Below are positions 13,590-35,605 of a stretch of 64,000 bases of DNA, piece after piece. Origin of the DNA: Chrysogorgia sp. JL179-B06 (taxonomy: Eukaryota > Cnidaria > Anthozoa > Scleralcyonacea > Chrysogorgiidae). The notes under the pieces were generated by a model. That model was given only the letters and a program-made list of their open reading frames with translations. It was not told the DNA's origin and made no database searches. A program made the translations under genes and the position numbers. Every line of letters begins with the position of its first letter. Positions within the stretch are counted from its first letter, which is position 1. The stretch spans positions 1,254,501 through 1,318,500 of the forward strand of contig JAYKKM010000506.1 of assembly GCA_035772405.1 (NCBI GenBank), read 5' to 3'.

Positions 13590-14275
13590 TGAGTGTCTGA
13601 CGGTTACCAAATACTTTCCGTAAGCGAACACCAGTACTTTCCGTCAACAACTTCGTTATGGAACAGTATTTATTATGCTCAACGTAGTACTTTATCAGTC
13701 AGTGTCTTTAAACAGTATCTTAATCGCTTTTTTGATATTTCTAGTTACAACAAGTATTTGGATTATTCAATTGACAGATATTCTTCGATTTTACATACTC
13801 GTCTTCGTCTTAATTGTTGTACGTTAAATTATTATTTGTTTAAAATAGATTGTATATTATATCTCCAGCATGTGTGTGTGGTGCAAATATTGAAACTGTT
13901 ACTCATTATTTGTTAAAGTGTCCCTGATATTTTGCTCTAAGGTTGTCCTTACTCTCGGCTGCTGCACAAGTTTGCGGTGATTGCTGGAATCGTTTGTCGG
14001 ATTCTCAAAAAGTAAAATTGTTCTTGTTTGGCGCTGTTAATTTAAATTCGTCCAACAATATATTAAAGATTCTGAACGTTTTCGTCAAGTTTAGTAAGAC
14101 ACCTTCAAACGATCCAGCAATTGTCGCTTGTTTTGTTTTGTCTTTTTCTATTTTATTTTTTATTCAAACAATGTAAATATTTGTTGATGTAAGCCCCTCG
14201 ATGAGCTTTGATAGCTCTTGGGTAAACGTCCTAAAAATATGTTTACACAAAAAAAAAAAAAAAAAAAAAAAAAAA
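13590..14275 (+). mobile_element. LINE 3' end with poly(A) tail
   Basis: Forward frames broken by stops encode TTSLWNSIYY, LHTRLRLNCCTLNYYLFKID and a downstream LLSAAAQVCGDCWNRL segment. This layout resembles the C-terminal and zinc-knuckle-like tails of non-LTR retrotransposons. It ends in a poly(A) run at about 14,250-14,275, as expected of a retrotransposed copy. It lies in the spacer just inside the right arm. Confidence 0.7.
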
Positions 14276-15313
14276 GCCGAGATCCCGGGACGTCCCGGTG
14301 TACCGGGATCATATAAACAGGCCCTTAGATAGACAGATACAATGATGATGTGTCAAGTGGCGGGTTCAGCATGATAATCCAGCCTTGAAGTGTATCGTAT
14401 TTAACAATTAAATCGTTTCCATTTTACTGACAAACTGTTTTAATTAGCTTCTTTTGCAGGTAATGAACGGTAGTAACAAAGGGGAGGCCGCGTTAGAAAC
14501 CAGAATTATTTATGTCCTAAAGTGGTAGCTGCGTACAGAGGTATAGCTCGCAAAAAAGGCGGCGCTAAGTAGTGTTGCGCGCCGATTGTTCGCAATACTT
14601 ATAGCAACTAACGAGTATTCACTAAAAGTTTAAGAACTCATATGAAGAGCAAACTTAGTTCTAATAGACAAATAGGACAAACTGAAAAGCTAAAACGAAA
14701 CAGCACAACGAGAATCGGCACTCGACGGCTGTAAATATCGTATGATTAACAATTCGATTCCCGCATCTCTTCAATTAAACATCATCCTCGAACCAAAATT
14801 ATGCCGACTATAAACAGTCAGCCTTTGAAAGTATTAGCAAACTGTTTAATAGTCTCGTTTATACAAACATTGAAAACGGAAGCAGTTCTTAACCAATTGA
14901 ATATTGCGTACTTAACTAAATTTTCTAGGTGACCAATCATAGTCTGTGTTTTTCAAATTTCAGACTATAACGTAGGCTAACATCTTGACAGGCAACTTTT
15001 TTTAGATCAAGTTGCAGAATTGGAGAGTAAAAACAGGAGCGGCTAAAGATCTGAGTTATCAATTGGTTTTCAATTGGCAAAACTTTTTTTCTTTTTGGTT
15101 TCTTTCTTGGTGTATATCTTGCGTTAATTTCGTGTCGTTGAAATTGGGAGGATAGCTAATTTAATAAGGAACCACAGGGAAGAGAAAAACAGATTATCTT
15201 GCAAAGGAAAGAGAAGTAAGAATTATTTGTATAGTTTTCTGCATTCTTTTTAATAGTTATGTCAAATCGTTTAGAAAGCGATGTTATGGCTCTTAAAGAC
15301 CGTTATTTCTTAA

Positions 15314-25084
<9,771 letters not shown>

Positions 25085-25339
25085 AGAAAGAAAACATTTG
25101 AGAACAATAATATCCTCGTTTTTTCAAACTTTCTTTCTATTTTCCCATTGTTAATCTCGCTCTATGTATACTTAGCATAATCAGTAAACTAATTACTTGC
25201 CTTTAAAAAGGCAGTATGATCCGAAATCTTGTGTGATCTTATGGGTAGTAATGACTGTAGCAGGAAAATCATAAAAATATTGAATATTTTGTTTTGTTCG
25301 TGTGAGATGTGCATGTTAAAATATTTGTATTTGAAAATG

Positions 25340-26060
25340 AAAATGTAAGAACTTTATTGGGAAAATTAAATAAAACTACATACAAGTATATAACCCAAAT
25401 GGGAAAAGTGCGAACGGGTCTTAATAGCCCATAAAAAACAATGACATACTGTAAGAAAAACTAATTAATATCTGTGACAAGGGCATGAGACACGAACAAG
25501 AGACTAAGAACATGATATGGCATGTCTATACATCAAAAACTGAAATAAGTAAGGACGAATAAGTGCGACGAAGAAAGTTCTTAAAACTAGATAATGTCAG
25601 GAAGCTAGTAGGTGATGTTTTGCACACTGTGTTCCATAAATGAACAGTCCGGTTGAAGTATGAGCCCTTGAATGTACTTGTTTTACATAACGCAACATTA
25701 AGTATATAAGATTAGGATTTGAAGTAAGTCGTGTTTAATAAAACTAATATAGTTGCATATGTTCAAGTCTGACCATAGAGTGCCTTGTAAATAAAGACCA
25801 AGTCTCGAATTTCTCTGTCATAGCAGAGCGGTAACATATCTAAAGTTTGCTGTCTCCGCCCTATATGAAATTTCGCCTATTTTTGATCTTAAAATCCATC
25901 TTGTCGCGCATTTTTGGATTCTTTCAATTTTGGTCTTTAGAGAGACATTCGATGGAGATCAAATTTCGCTACCATAGCATAACTGAGATTTGACAAGAGA
26001 TAAGTATAATGACCGCCGGATTTTTGTTTCGGTCAATATAGAGGACAAGTTCTCGTATTT
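25340..26060 (-). mobile_element. LINE 3' fragment downstream of the fibrinogen-like gene
   Basis: Reverse complement of the better-preserved copy at 32,100-32,700. It encodes the NRTVHLWNSV-type C-terminal motif of LINE reverse transcriptases. It begins about 250 bases after the gene's stop codon. Confidence 0.7.
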
Positions 26061-26089
26061 GCTTTACCTGCTACACACGTAAAAATCTC

Positions 26090-27210
26090 AACCGCTTTGC
26101 TTCGCGTCCAAGAGGAAAAAGATCTCGGTGTGATTGTGACTAATAATCTTTCGTGGGACTCTCACATTCAAATGGTACACACGTAAAAATGCACAGTATA
26201 CATGCACACGTAAAAATCTCACAGGCTGTAACAAGGTTGTTGGTTCAACACGCATGCCTGCAACAGCATTGTCAACATGATAGAACAGGACTGTTAAAAT
26301 GACAAGACTGTTCAAGCATGTTTCAACATGTTGTGACAGGCTTGTTAAATCGACAGCAGTTGTTCATGCATGTTAGAACATGCAAAAACCAGTCTGATAG
26401 AATAACCAACTGTTCATGGCTGTTGTAACAACGCTGTTCCGCAACCTTGTTATTTCATCATGCTCTGACAACATGTCGTATCATGCATGAACAATGTTGT
26501 TCAACACTGTTGAAGCCTGTTCCATCATCAGCCATGAACAATACTGTTCCAACATCCATGAACAGGCCTGTTGACAACCCTGTTCAAGCTGGCCATATCA
26601 ACCATGTTTTAGGCTGTACACAGGTATAGAAACATACACACGTAAAAACGCAGTCTGTTTTTACCTGTTAACAGCCAAAAACATGGTTGATATCGACAGG
26701 CTTGAACAGGGTTGAGCTGGCCAGCTTGAACAGGATTGTCAACAGGCCTGTTCATGGATGTTGGAACAGTTTATTGTTCATGGCTGATGATCGAACAGGC
26801 TTGAACAGCGTTGAACAACATTGTTCATGCATGATACAACATGTTGTCAGAGCATGATGAAATAACAAGGTTGAACAGCATTGTTATACAACAGCCATGA
26901 ACTTTGACTAGTTTTTGCATGTTGTACATGCATGAACAACTGCTGTCGATTCAACAAGCCTGTCACAACTGTGTTGAAACATGCTTGGACAGTCTTGTTA
27001 TTTTAACAGTCATGTTCTATATCATGTTGACAATGCTGTTACAGGCATATTGAATCAACAACCTTGTTACAGCCTGTGAGATTTTTACATGTGTATACTG
27101 TGCATTTTTACGTGTGTACCATTTGAATGTGAGAGTCCCACGAAAGATTATTAGTCACAATCACACCGAGATCTTTTTCCTCTTGGAGGCGAAGCAAAGC
27201 GGTTGAGGCC
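26090..27210. mobile_element. 1.1-kb foldback element flanked by inverted LINE pieces
   Basis: 26,160-26,635 and 26,640-27,118 are inverted copies, with outer ends containing CACACGTAAAAATGCACAGT and an interior rich in TGTTGTAACA and CATGAACA motifs. The palindrome continues outward into a LINE fragment (frame with DLGVIVTNNLSWDSHIQ) present in opposite orientations at both ends. The fold therefore probably arose by inverted duplication of an insertion site, not by simple transposition. A half copy is at 31,680-32,110. Confidence 0.75.
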
Positions 27211-27229
27211 AGATGGTCATAAGTCACGG

Positions 27230-27870
27230 GACTTTTCTTACGAGCCTTTTTTTCTTCCGATGTGGCTGGCAGTACAGAAATTGGCTTGGGCACTGAAAAA
27301 CTTCTTAAAACATTCGAAACTGCAAAAGACCTCGACAAGTTTTTTTTAAAATGATTAATGGTTTTTTATAATATTGATATTTACAAGTTTGTTAAGCCTA
27401 AAGTACTAGTTAGATCAACGGAGTTGCTCCCTCGAAGTTTCGCGATATGTAAAACCTCACTTTTTCAGAAAAGCTATTTTGTACGAACTGTGAAACTTTG
27501 GAACAATTCACCATCTTCGACTCGTCTATTATCGACAGTTAGACTTCCTTCCTTGCACTCTACTCTCTATATTTTTCTGCCTTGGAATATACCTTCGATA
27601 TAGATTATTATATATATTGTAGATATAGATTTTATCATTTTTATTTTCGCCATTTTACCTTGCTGGGTGTATACCTGTTGTAATCTCGCCTTGTTATACA
27701 TTGATTTAGTTTATTATTATTTTTTTATCTACACACGCTGTACAATAAAAGCTAAATAAATAAATAAAGTCTCGTATGCAGGAAGAAGAAAAATCGGGAA
27801 AGAGAGATGGCGAAGATGCAGTGCCAAAAACGGAACAAACCGATTACAATTTCTTTCGAATTTCTTTTAT
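27230..27870 (+). pseudogene. Broken copy of the coiled-coil gene, split by a LINE insertion
   Basis: 27,255-27,341 encodes STEIGLGTEKLLKTF followed by TAKDLDK, matching residues of the coiled-coil protein at 48,679-51,360. The match resumes at 27,780-27,870 (KRDGEDA, then nucleotide-level identity through AACAAACCGATTACAAT). Between them, 27,342-27,777 is a LINE 3' end (KLWNNSPSSTRL) finishing in AAATAAATAAATAAAG. It is clearly non-functional. Confidence 0.75.
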
Positions 27871-28279
27871 GTAGTCTGGATAATTTCCGCATCCGCTTAC
27901 TGAAGGTGTTCATTCATTGGGAGGTCGTTATATATCTACAGTAGACTCCCGATAACTGGAACCTTCAAGGGAAATAGAAAAAGGTTCGAGTTATCTGGAG
28001 TTCGAGTTACCAAGAGTTGAGAACAAATGACGGGAAATAAGTAAAAAACGGCGTTTACTGTGTATTTCTATTCATAGTGTCATTTTAATTTTAATATTTC
28101 TACTCATACAGTGTCATTACTAATAGTGTCATTTTAAGGAGTTAAGCGGCAAAGCTTGATGAAGATACTAAGCTAGCGAAATCTGAACTTGGACTAACAC
28201 ATTTTTTGTAATGAAAAAAAAGACAGAATACACGGCTGTTTCAAAATAAATTCAATTTTTTGGACTACTTTATTATATG

Positions 28280-28760
28280 GCACAAGCTACTTCCGGTGAA
28301 ATTGCGTGCTCTGATTGGCTGAGACACGTCACGTGCCCGTCGTTATTTCCCGTAACGGATTTTGTCCGGATTACGGATTTTGTCAGCCATTTTGTTTACA
28401 AAGGAGCGAACAACGATAGGAAACTTTGAAAAGCAGCAAAAATTGAACGAATTTAGTATATTAAGCACTGAATCATGTGCGAGTCGGACGATGAACAATC
28501 TAAAAGAGAGTCTTACTATCATGAAAGCAATAGAAGAACAAGAACAAGATTGAAAATAACGATTTTGTCACTCAAAACGTATGTAAAGTATGTTGTTTAA
28601 AAAAGCCATGCCATATAATAAACGCCTCTTATTAACCTCGACCTCTTGGTCATTACGGGAAAATATCAGACCTCGGTCTTTTATGTACGAACCTCGCCCG
28701 ACGGGCTCGGTCTGATATTTTCCCGTAATGACCGCGCTCTCGGTTAATAAGAAGACCTCT
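28280..28760. repeat. Repeat with terminal hairpin
   Basis: 28,628-28,752 folds into a long hairpin: GGTCATTACGGGAAAATATC pairs with its complement about 80 bases on, and the outer arms read TTATTAACC and GGTTAATAA. No gene is recognised. The 63-codon plus-strand frame at 28,362 has no ATG start and no recognised family. Confidence 0.6.
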
Positions 28761-29215
28761 GGGACCTCTGAAGGAGCCTTCTGACAGGAAATAAAGTGAA
28801 ATTTAATGCATGCCGTATAAAGACTAAACCCGACCTTTGTTGTACTGTTTGTGGTAGCAAGTTTGACAAATAGCTTGGAGTAAAATTATTCACTATTTTA
28901 AAATACAAAACAAGCTTATGGATGGATCGTCTGGTTTTTAAATCTTCCCAGGCTAACTCTTCCAATAATCTTGATTTGCTTGTACCCTGCATATTGAACG
29001 TATTCCAAAAGATCACTTTCACTTATTACAGAACAGCCATCCCAAAGGACGTCGGTGTACTCCATTTGAGGTCTTATAAGAGATTTATATAATTTAGATA
29101 ACGTCTCCCTACTTAATTTAAACTTCAAACCTTTTACTGAATTGGTCGGTAAAACGCGGAGTCGGTCGGTAAAGCCTGGCGTCGTCGGTAAAACCGATTG
29201 GTCAGACTGCAAGTT
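28760..29215 (-). mobile_element. LINE reverse-transcriptase C-terminal fragment
   Basis: Minus-strand frames give LYKSLIRPQMEYTDVLWDG and, after a frameshift, SKSRLLEELAWEDLKTRR and LPQTVQQRSG. These are diagnostic for the region following the reverse-transcriptase domain of CR1/L2-like LINEs. It lies in the loop of the second inverted duplication. Confidence 0.85.
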
Positions 29216-29628
29216 GGGAAAACCTTGTAATAGTTAAGGCTGTCGGTAAACTGTTCGTCATATTAGATCGTTGGTAAAATTGACTTCATCGACTGTTTAA
29301 ACTTTGTCGGTTGTATAAAATTCGATTTATATGAAATGTAATATTGTTACCATTGCATGGGTTAATGCGCCGAGTGAAGATTCTGGATACAAGGTAACTG
29401 TTACCGGTACGTGCAATGCAATGGAAGAAGATCTGCGCCCATGTGTAATTCGTCGGTAAAACTAAGACGATACACCCCCCATCCAAAATGGTCACGGTAC
29501 GCCACTGTTCGCGGGGGTTCGCCCTACACGTCCGTATAAATATATTTATCCGGTCGTTCAATTTGCCCAATTGGTCCACTCGTTACGAGCGGAGAAATTT
29601 ATGAAAGAACGTAATTGAAAACCATGCA

Positions 29629-30070
29629 TTAACTCTTTCCTGTCCGGCCCAGTCAAAAGGGGTCATAGAAGACCCTCGAAGTCGTCAATCGAAAAACATG
29701 GCACACGGTAACGCAAGATTAAAAATTGAAATTCGACAAGCGCCAGGGACATGAGATCCACTCACACACCATCATCAACAACTGCGATTGGTGGCATTTT
29801 GAATTTTCATGATGCTACGCGGGCGTGCAAGATAGTCTTTTCTAGAAAAATGGAAGTTTTTCAACCTGATTTATGATAATTAATGCTAATTTATATTAAC
29901 ATAATGTGTCTTGTTCGGAAAATTCAAAATCATTGGTAATAGCCGGTTTATTGGGCTTTCAGAAAAGGTATACCTGTAGGTTTCGCAACACTGAACAGTT
30001 ATGGATATTTCCCGAGATCTATCAATAGAGCAAATAGGTAGTTCAATTTTGGATGTTTTTCAGCCGTTAA
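29629..30070 (+). mobile_element. TTAA-target MITE (piggyBac-like), right terminus lost
   Basis: Begins TTAACTCTTTCCTGTCCGG and matches the intact copy at 62,560-62,983 through most of its length. The right end stops at CAGCCGTTAA without the terminal inverted repeat. TTAA lies at both borders. Confidence 0.7.
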
Positions 30071-30430
30071 ACATATAAATATTATATGTTGTGCAACATA
30101 TGGCTATTGAATATTTCAAACTACGCAACATATCATTATTGAATGAAACAATATTTAGTTTTGAAATAGAACGAGGCAACAACATATCGCAACATATCGC
30201 CATTGAATGAAACAATATTACATGTTGTTGCCTCGTTCTATTTCAAAACTACGCAACATATCAGCTTTGAATGAAACAATATTATATGTTGTTGCATGCC
30301 TCGTTCTATTTCAAAACCACGCAACATATTATATCGCTATATATATTGAATCAAGAAATATTGATATGTTGTTGCCTATCAACTTTCTACAATATCAATA
30401 TCATGATGTTGTTGCCTCGTTCTAAAAAAA
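30060..30430. repeat. Tandem repeats with ATATGTTGTTGCCTCGTTCT motif
   Basis: Several imperfect units containing GCAACATATC, GAATGAAACAATATTA and TTGCCTCGTTCTATTTCAAA follow one another. Adjacent units are partly self-complementary (ATATGTTG with CAACATAT). No gene. Confidence 0.75.
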
Positions 30431-32109
30431 CCACGCGCGCAAAAATCTGCCGATATGAACACTCGTACGAAGGCCCACGGCCCCACATCTCATTCTCACA
30501 TCTCCCCTCGCACACATCGGTAGAACAAGCCAGCTAACCGTGATCCTTTGCGTGTTGCTGTCCAACCTCTCAATGACGTCAGAATTGAAAAGAAAACCCC
30601 CGCTGCATGCATGAGCCGTCGAGCAAACTCTAAAATCCAAGTTCGCTAGCTTAGTATCTTCATCAAGCTTTGCCGCTTAACTCCTTAAAATGACACTGTA
30701 TTAATAATGACACTGTATGAATAGAAATATTAAAATTAAAATGACACTATGAATAGAAATACAGAGTAATTACACCGTTTTTTACTTATTTCCGGTCATT
30801 TGTTCTCAACTCCCGATAACTCGAACTCCAGATAACTCGAACCTTTTTCTATTTCCCTTGAGTTATCGAGTTATCGGGAGTCGATATATATATAACCTCC
30901 CAATGAATGAACATCTTCGGTAAACCGATGTGGAAATTATCCAGACTGCATAAAATAAATTTGAAAGAAATTGTAATCGGTTTGTTCCGATTTTTTTATT
31001 TTTTATTTATTTATTTATTTATTGATTTAGCTTTTATTGTACAGTGTGTGTAGATAAAAAATAATACTAAACTAAATCAATGCACAACAAGGCGAGATTA
31101 CAACAGTATATACACCCAGCAAGGTAAAATGCCGAAAATAAAAATGATAAAATCTATATCTACAATATAAAAAGTATATAAATGTTGTTAAAAAGTGCAT
31201 CAATAGCAACATTGGCGAAAAGATGAAGAATCCAGTTTTCATGTAGATGACTGACATTTTAGACAGATGGATTTCCAAGGTGGAAATATTATCAGGGTCG
31301 AAGGTATATATTCCAATTAGGAAGAAAATATAGAGAATAGAGTGCAAGAAAGGAAATAACTGTCGATAATAGACGAGTCGAAGACGGTAAATTGTTCCAA
31401 AGTTTCACAGTTTGCGGTACAAAATAGCTTTTCTGAAAGAGAGGTTTTACATATCGGAACTTCGAGGGAGCAACTCTTCCAACTAGTACTTTAGGTTTAA
31501 CAAAATTGTAAATATCAATATTATACTAACCATTAATCATTTTAAAAATTCTTGTCGAAAAACTTGCCCGAAAGACTCGTAAGAAAAGTCCCGTGACTTA
31601 TAATTACCATCTGGCCTCAACCGCTTGCCTTTGCTTCGCGTCCAAGAGCCTAAAAGATCTCTGTGTGATTGTGACTAATAAAAGGTAAAAACGCACAGTA
31701 TGTTTCTACCTGTGTACAGCCTAAAACATGGTTGATATTGGCAGGCTTGAACAGGGTTGAGCTGGCCAGCTTGAACAGGGTTGTCAACAGGCCTGTTCAT
31801 GGATGTTGGAACAGTATTGTTCATGGATGTTGGAACAGTATTGTTCATGGCTGATGATGCAACAGGCTTGAACAGTGTTGAACAACATTGTTCATGCATG
31901 ATACAACATGTTGTCAGAGCGTGATGAAATAACAAGGTTGAACAGCGTTGTTACAACAGCCATGAACTTGGTTGTTCTATCAAAACAACTGCTGTTGATT
32001 CAACAAGCCTGAACATGCTTGAACAGTCTTGTTATTTTAACAGTCCTGTTCTATCATGTTGACAGCTGTTACAGGCATGTTGAACCAACAACCTTGTTAC
32101 AACCTGCGA

Positions 32110-32700
32110 CAAGATGGATTTTGATATAAAAAATAGGCGAAATTTCATATAATGGAGAAACTGCAAACTTTAGATATGTTACCGCTCTGCTATGACAGAG
32201 AAATTCGAGACTTGGTGTTTTTTTACAAGGCACTCTATGGTCAGACTTGAACATATGCAACTATGTTAGTTTTATAAATCACGACCGTACACGACTTACT
32301 TTAAATCCTAGTCTTATACTTAAAGTTCCGTCATGTAAAACAAGTACATTCAAGGGCTCATACTTCAACCGGACTGTTCATTTATGGAACTCAGTGTGCA
32401 AAACAGCTTCACCTACTAGCTTCCTGACATTATCTAGTTTTAAGAACTTTCTTCGTCGCACTTATTCGTCCTTACTTATTTCAGTTTTTGATGTATAGAC
32501 ATGCCATGTACTGATGTACTTAGTCTCTTGTTCGTGTCTGCCCTTGTCACAGATATTAATTAGTTTTTCTTACAGTATGTCATTGTTTTTTATGGGCTAT
32601 TAAGACCCGTTCGCACTTTTCCCATTTGGGTTATATACTTGTATGTAGTTTTAATTAATTTTCCCAATAAAGTTCTTACATTTTCATTTTCAAATACAAA
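32110..32700 (+). mobile_element. LINE C-terminal fragment in right arm
   Basis: The frame at 32,247-32,498 includes DRTRLTLNPSLILKVPS and NRTVHLWNSV, the conserved tail of LINE ORF2. Upstream remnants (DREIRDLV) belong to the same protein in other frames. Confidence 0.8.
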
Positions 32701-32947
32701 TATTTTAACATGCACATCTCACACGAACAAAACAAAATGTTCAATATTTTTATGATTTTCCTGCTACAGTCATTACTACCCATAAGATCACACAAGATTT
32801 CGGATCATACTGCCTTTTTAAAGGCAAGTAATTAGTTTACTGATTATTTATGGAAAGCTAAGTATACATAGAGCGAGATTAACTATGGGAAAATAGAAAG
32901 AAAGTTTGAAAAACGAGGATATTATTGTTCTCAAATGTTTTCTTTCT

Positions 32948-33622
32948 TTATTGATATCCACCAAACCACCAGTTTGTTGTGGAACTGGATCCAGATGTGC
33001 AGCGGAATTTATTGTTGATGACTCCATAGTAACCAAAATTATCTTCACCCCCTCCAGGAGCAATGGAGCCAGGAATTGGGTTAAATTGACAGCCAGTTTT
33101 ATAGCTGTCAATATGAGGGGTAGCGATATTGAGCTCTTGCCACCACCTGGAGGTACAGTAGGCGCACTGATGGCCACGAATATTTACATATTCAACTTTC
33201 TTACAAATACCATATCCCAAGAACGTCATGATGTCAAAATCTGCAAACTTTGCTCTGACGTAATCAGTGTAGTCGACACCATGAGTTGGGAAACTGCACG
33301 TTGTTCTCCAGTGACTGGACTGGGACTTAACATGGGTCATCATAGCCAGGGTCATTCGATACAGGTTCCAATTTGCCGAGTTCTCGTTCACTGGGGCATT
33401 CGTCTGGAGAGGATGTTTTTTGAACTCGGGCATTTTTGCATTGTTGAGTGAAAAGGATTCGACCAAGGTCCACGCTGCTCCTGCTTCAGAATTCATATCA
33501 CAATAAACTGTCAAAGAACTCATTCCATGGGTATCGTGTACGTAGATCTCGTAAAAACCGTTGCTCTCGTAACCCTTCTTGAAGTAATCCAAACAACTTT
33601 GTGGAGGTCTGCATGATGTTAC
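32948..33622 (-). CDS. Mirror-copy last exon: fibrinogen-like domain (224 codons)
   Basis: An open exon from an AG acceptor (AAAAG before GTAACATC) to a TAA stop. It encodes CRPPQSCLDYFKKGY, VYCDMNSEAGAAWTL, CQFNPIPGS and TNWWFGGYQ, and is closely similar to exon 7 of the gene at 15,314-25,084. It is one codon longer and differs by numerous substitutions without stops. The phase-0 acceptor is conserved. No PAN or upstream exon was recognised to the right on this strand. It may therefore be an orphan exon left by duplication, or the end of a gene whose other exons have diverged. The fibrinogen-like fold suggests an extracellular binding domain (inference). Confidence 0.65.
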   Translation of the reverse strand, partial: VTSCRPPQSCLDYFKKGYESNGFYEIYVHDTHGMSSLTVYCDMNSEAGAAWTLVESFSLNNAKMPEFKKHPLQTNAPVNENSANWNLYRMTLAMMTHVKSQSSHWRTTCSFPTHGVDYTDYVRAKFADFDIMTFLGYGICKKVEYVNIRGHQCAYCTSRWWQELNIATPHIDSYKTGCQFNPIPGSIAPGGGEDNFGYYGVINNKFRCTSGSSSTTNWWFGGYQ

Positions 33623-33689
33623 CTTTTAATAATAAAAATAATTGTAATTTATTATTTATTTATTTATGGCGCAAATTCGCATGTGAATA

Positions 33690-33910
33690 TGATGAAATAA
33701 TACAATACAAAAACAGCAAACAAACGCTTCTAATTATTTTCGTCCATAATGAGGGTGGATGTTTTTTGTCCAACATTTACCGGAAACCTACTTTTACTCA
33801 TTACTGGACTTTATACTTATTTTGATTCGTTTATCTCTAGACAACAAAAGGTGGCGTTGCTCAAATGCCTAATTAATCGTACTCAAAAAATAAATTTCTT
33901 GAAAGCGGTG
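33690..33910 (+). pseudogene. Penelope-like element reverse-transcriptase fragment
   Basis: Two overlapping frames give NIYRKPTFTHYW and DSFISRQQKVALLKCLINRT, together the SxYRKPTFT...W.SF.P...K..L...L.NR block found near the end of the reverse transcriptase in Penelope-like elements. One frameshift separates them. The related GIY-YIG start (EFKCECGSRYV) follows at 34,825-34,890. Confidence 0.7.
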
Positions 33911-34406
33911 ACAATATACGGACCAGGAAGCAGCCCCCTCCCCCAATATTACAAAAGGGGGGACCGGAATAGCTTTTGGCCCCCCAAAAAATAATTGAAT
34001 ATGAAAGAAAAATTGCAGCAAAAAAATTGAATTCGAAAGTAGAAGTATTTGAAATCGTATATTAATCGAATGTCTGTGTTCGAATAGTATATATGAATGT
34101 ATGATATTTCCGACAAGTTCGAAAACAACATCTTCCTATTAATGTTCTGTTAAACTATCATAGAAGTAATTAAAAAAATAATCACAATATCTTTGCATGT
34201 TAACCCGAGTGTTTACTAAACTAAAGTACTAATATTTCTCTAGTTTACGCAGCCCTACTCTATAGTGTGCTTTCTTTTTTAACTAAGCAGAAGGATGGAA
34301 ATCGCGGAATGATTGAGGCTAAAAGGTAGCCCCGTTAAAAAAAACGTCCTGAATGTCCATGTTGGACTCACTGACCATTGCATTAATATATGTTGTCAGT
34401 GATTCC

Positions 34407-34527
34407 CAGGGGCGGCGTGGCTCAAAAATAGGGCCCGGAAAAACTATTCGATTGGGGGAGAGCAGGGACCATCACCAGATTTTTGGGGGCCTCCCGGGAA
34501 ATCTCCTGGTGGGCCACGCTTCCCCTG
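34407..34527. mobile_element. 121-bp hAT-type MITE
   Basis: Terminal inverted repeats CAGGGGCGGCGTGGC and GCCACGCTTCCCCTG are flanked by an 8-base target duplication with one mismatch (GTGATTCC at 34,399-34,406, GTGATTCT at 34,528-34,535). Length, CAGGGG ends and an 8-base duplication fit non-autonomous hAT elements. Confidence 0.75.
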
Positions 34528-35313
34528 GTGATTCTTAGGCATACTAATGAACTCTGATATAGAGCGAAACAGTTCAAAATATGAAATTTTATAAACTTCT
34601 GAGCTGATCAAATCACCGCTCAGAATGCAGGAAATGCCATTTGCGGGAATCTAGATTTAAAAATTTTCGGGGGCATACCCTCGGACCCTTTGGTGGGGGC
34701 GGTCAAAGTAAAATTTTCGTTGTACCAACTTTACAAAGCTTCCTACGTCCCTGGCCTCAGGTGTATATTTTCGACAAGCTCGATCCTACCACTAACTCCT
34801 AAGGAATCTCCATCTGCTTTTTCGTCAAGCTGTGTGATATGAATTTAAATGCGAGTGCGGTTCTCGCTATGTAAGTAGAACAACCCAAAGACTCTGAGTG
34901 ATACAATCAAGTAACATGTGCCTAGCATCATTTGCAACATATAATCATCTTGTCAACCTAAGCGACAATACCGTCCCGACTTGGTAATTAATTGTGATTC
35001 ATCCATTGCCAGGCATTCAGTCAGCACTTAGTAATTAGCATCAGCCTCTTAAACCAGCAATACGAAATATATTTATGGTCTCATCATCCTCCTGAGGTAA
35101 ACATAAACATCATGCAGTTAAAAGATTGGAATTCATTAGATGAATCTGATTAGAAATCCATTAGATGAATCTGATTAGAAATCCAATCTATTAGAAACGC
35201 ATTCCTTTCTACAAACCGCGCCCAAGCTACCAGTATTCGTCTCGATTCCTAGAATCTATAAAGTACGACAGGAAACAGCTCATTCGCAGACGCAACCTGC
35301 TGCACAATCAGAT

Positions 35314-35357
35314 TAGATGAATTGGCATCTAAAAGCTTTAGATGCCAATTCATCTAA
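35314..35357. repeat. Perfect short hairpin
   Basis: TTAGATGAATTGGCATCTAA pairs with its complement across a short AAGCTT-containing centre. The same TTAGATGAATCTGATTAGAA words are tandemly repeated at 35,140-35,200. Confidence 0.7.
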
Positions 35358-35514
35358 TTAAAGCGCCTGGCTTGATCTAAAAAGGCAACAAATATTGGTT
35401 ACGCATAATCTTATTTTTAAATCGATTCTTATATATTAAATGTGACTTGCGCTTGGTTATTTTAACATGGTAAATTGTTTGCTACTCAAGCTTTTAACGC
35501 AAACTCTGAAAATG

Positions 35515-35605
35515 TTTCTGAGCCCCAGACGTGCATCGAACCCGCAACCTTCATGATCTCCGGTCAGATGCTCTAACCTGCATTGAGCTAGCAGAACTCA
35601 GATGG
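35515..35605 (-). repeat. tRNA-derived SINE-like sequence, copy 1
   Basis: The minus strand contains an A-box-like segment near 'tagctcaatg...agagc', disrupted by an insertion, and a B box (GGTTCGATGC). It is a decayed copy of the same element at 41,505-41,590 within the duplication. The cloverleaf is not intact. Confidence 0.5.

Larger units (their letters stand above)
9799..15313. promoter_or_regulatory. Shared intergenic region between the two divergent mirror gene copies
   Basis: The two first exons face away from each other, so this interval should hold both promoters. The outer parts (9,799-11,340 and 14,325-15,313) are mirror images and therefore carry the same upstream sequence for each copy. 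A short upstream open frame, starting MSNRLESD and ending in TGA, overlaps the main start in both arms. The centre is occupied by a foldback region (12,600-13,290) and a LINE 3' end (13,590-14,275). No clear TATA box was identified. Confidence 0.4.
30650..33640 (-). repeat. Right arm of tail-to-tail inverted duplication
   Basis: Mirror of 24,400-28,190. It carries the mirror fibrinogen-like exon, a LINE C-terminus (32,110-32,500, plus strand), half of the foldback element (31,680-32,110), a second LINE (31,010-31,560) and a fragment of the coiled-coil pseudogene (about 30,940-31,000 and 31,555-31,610). Confidence 0.88.
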
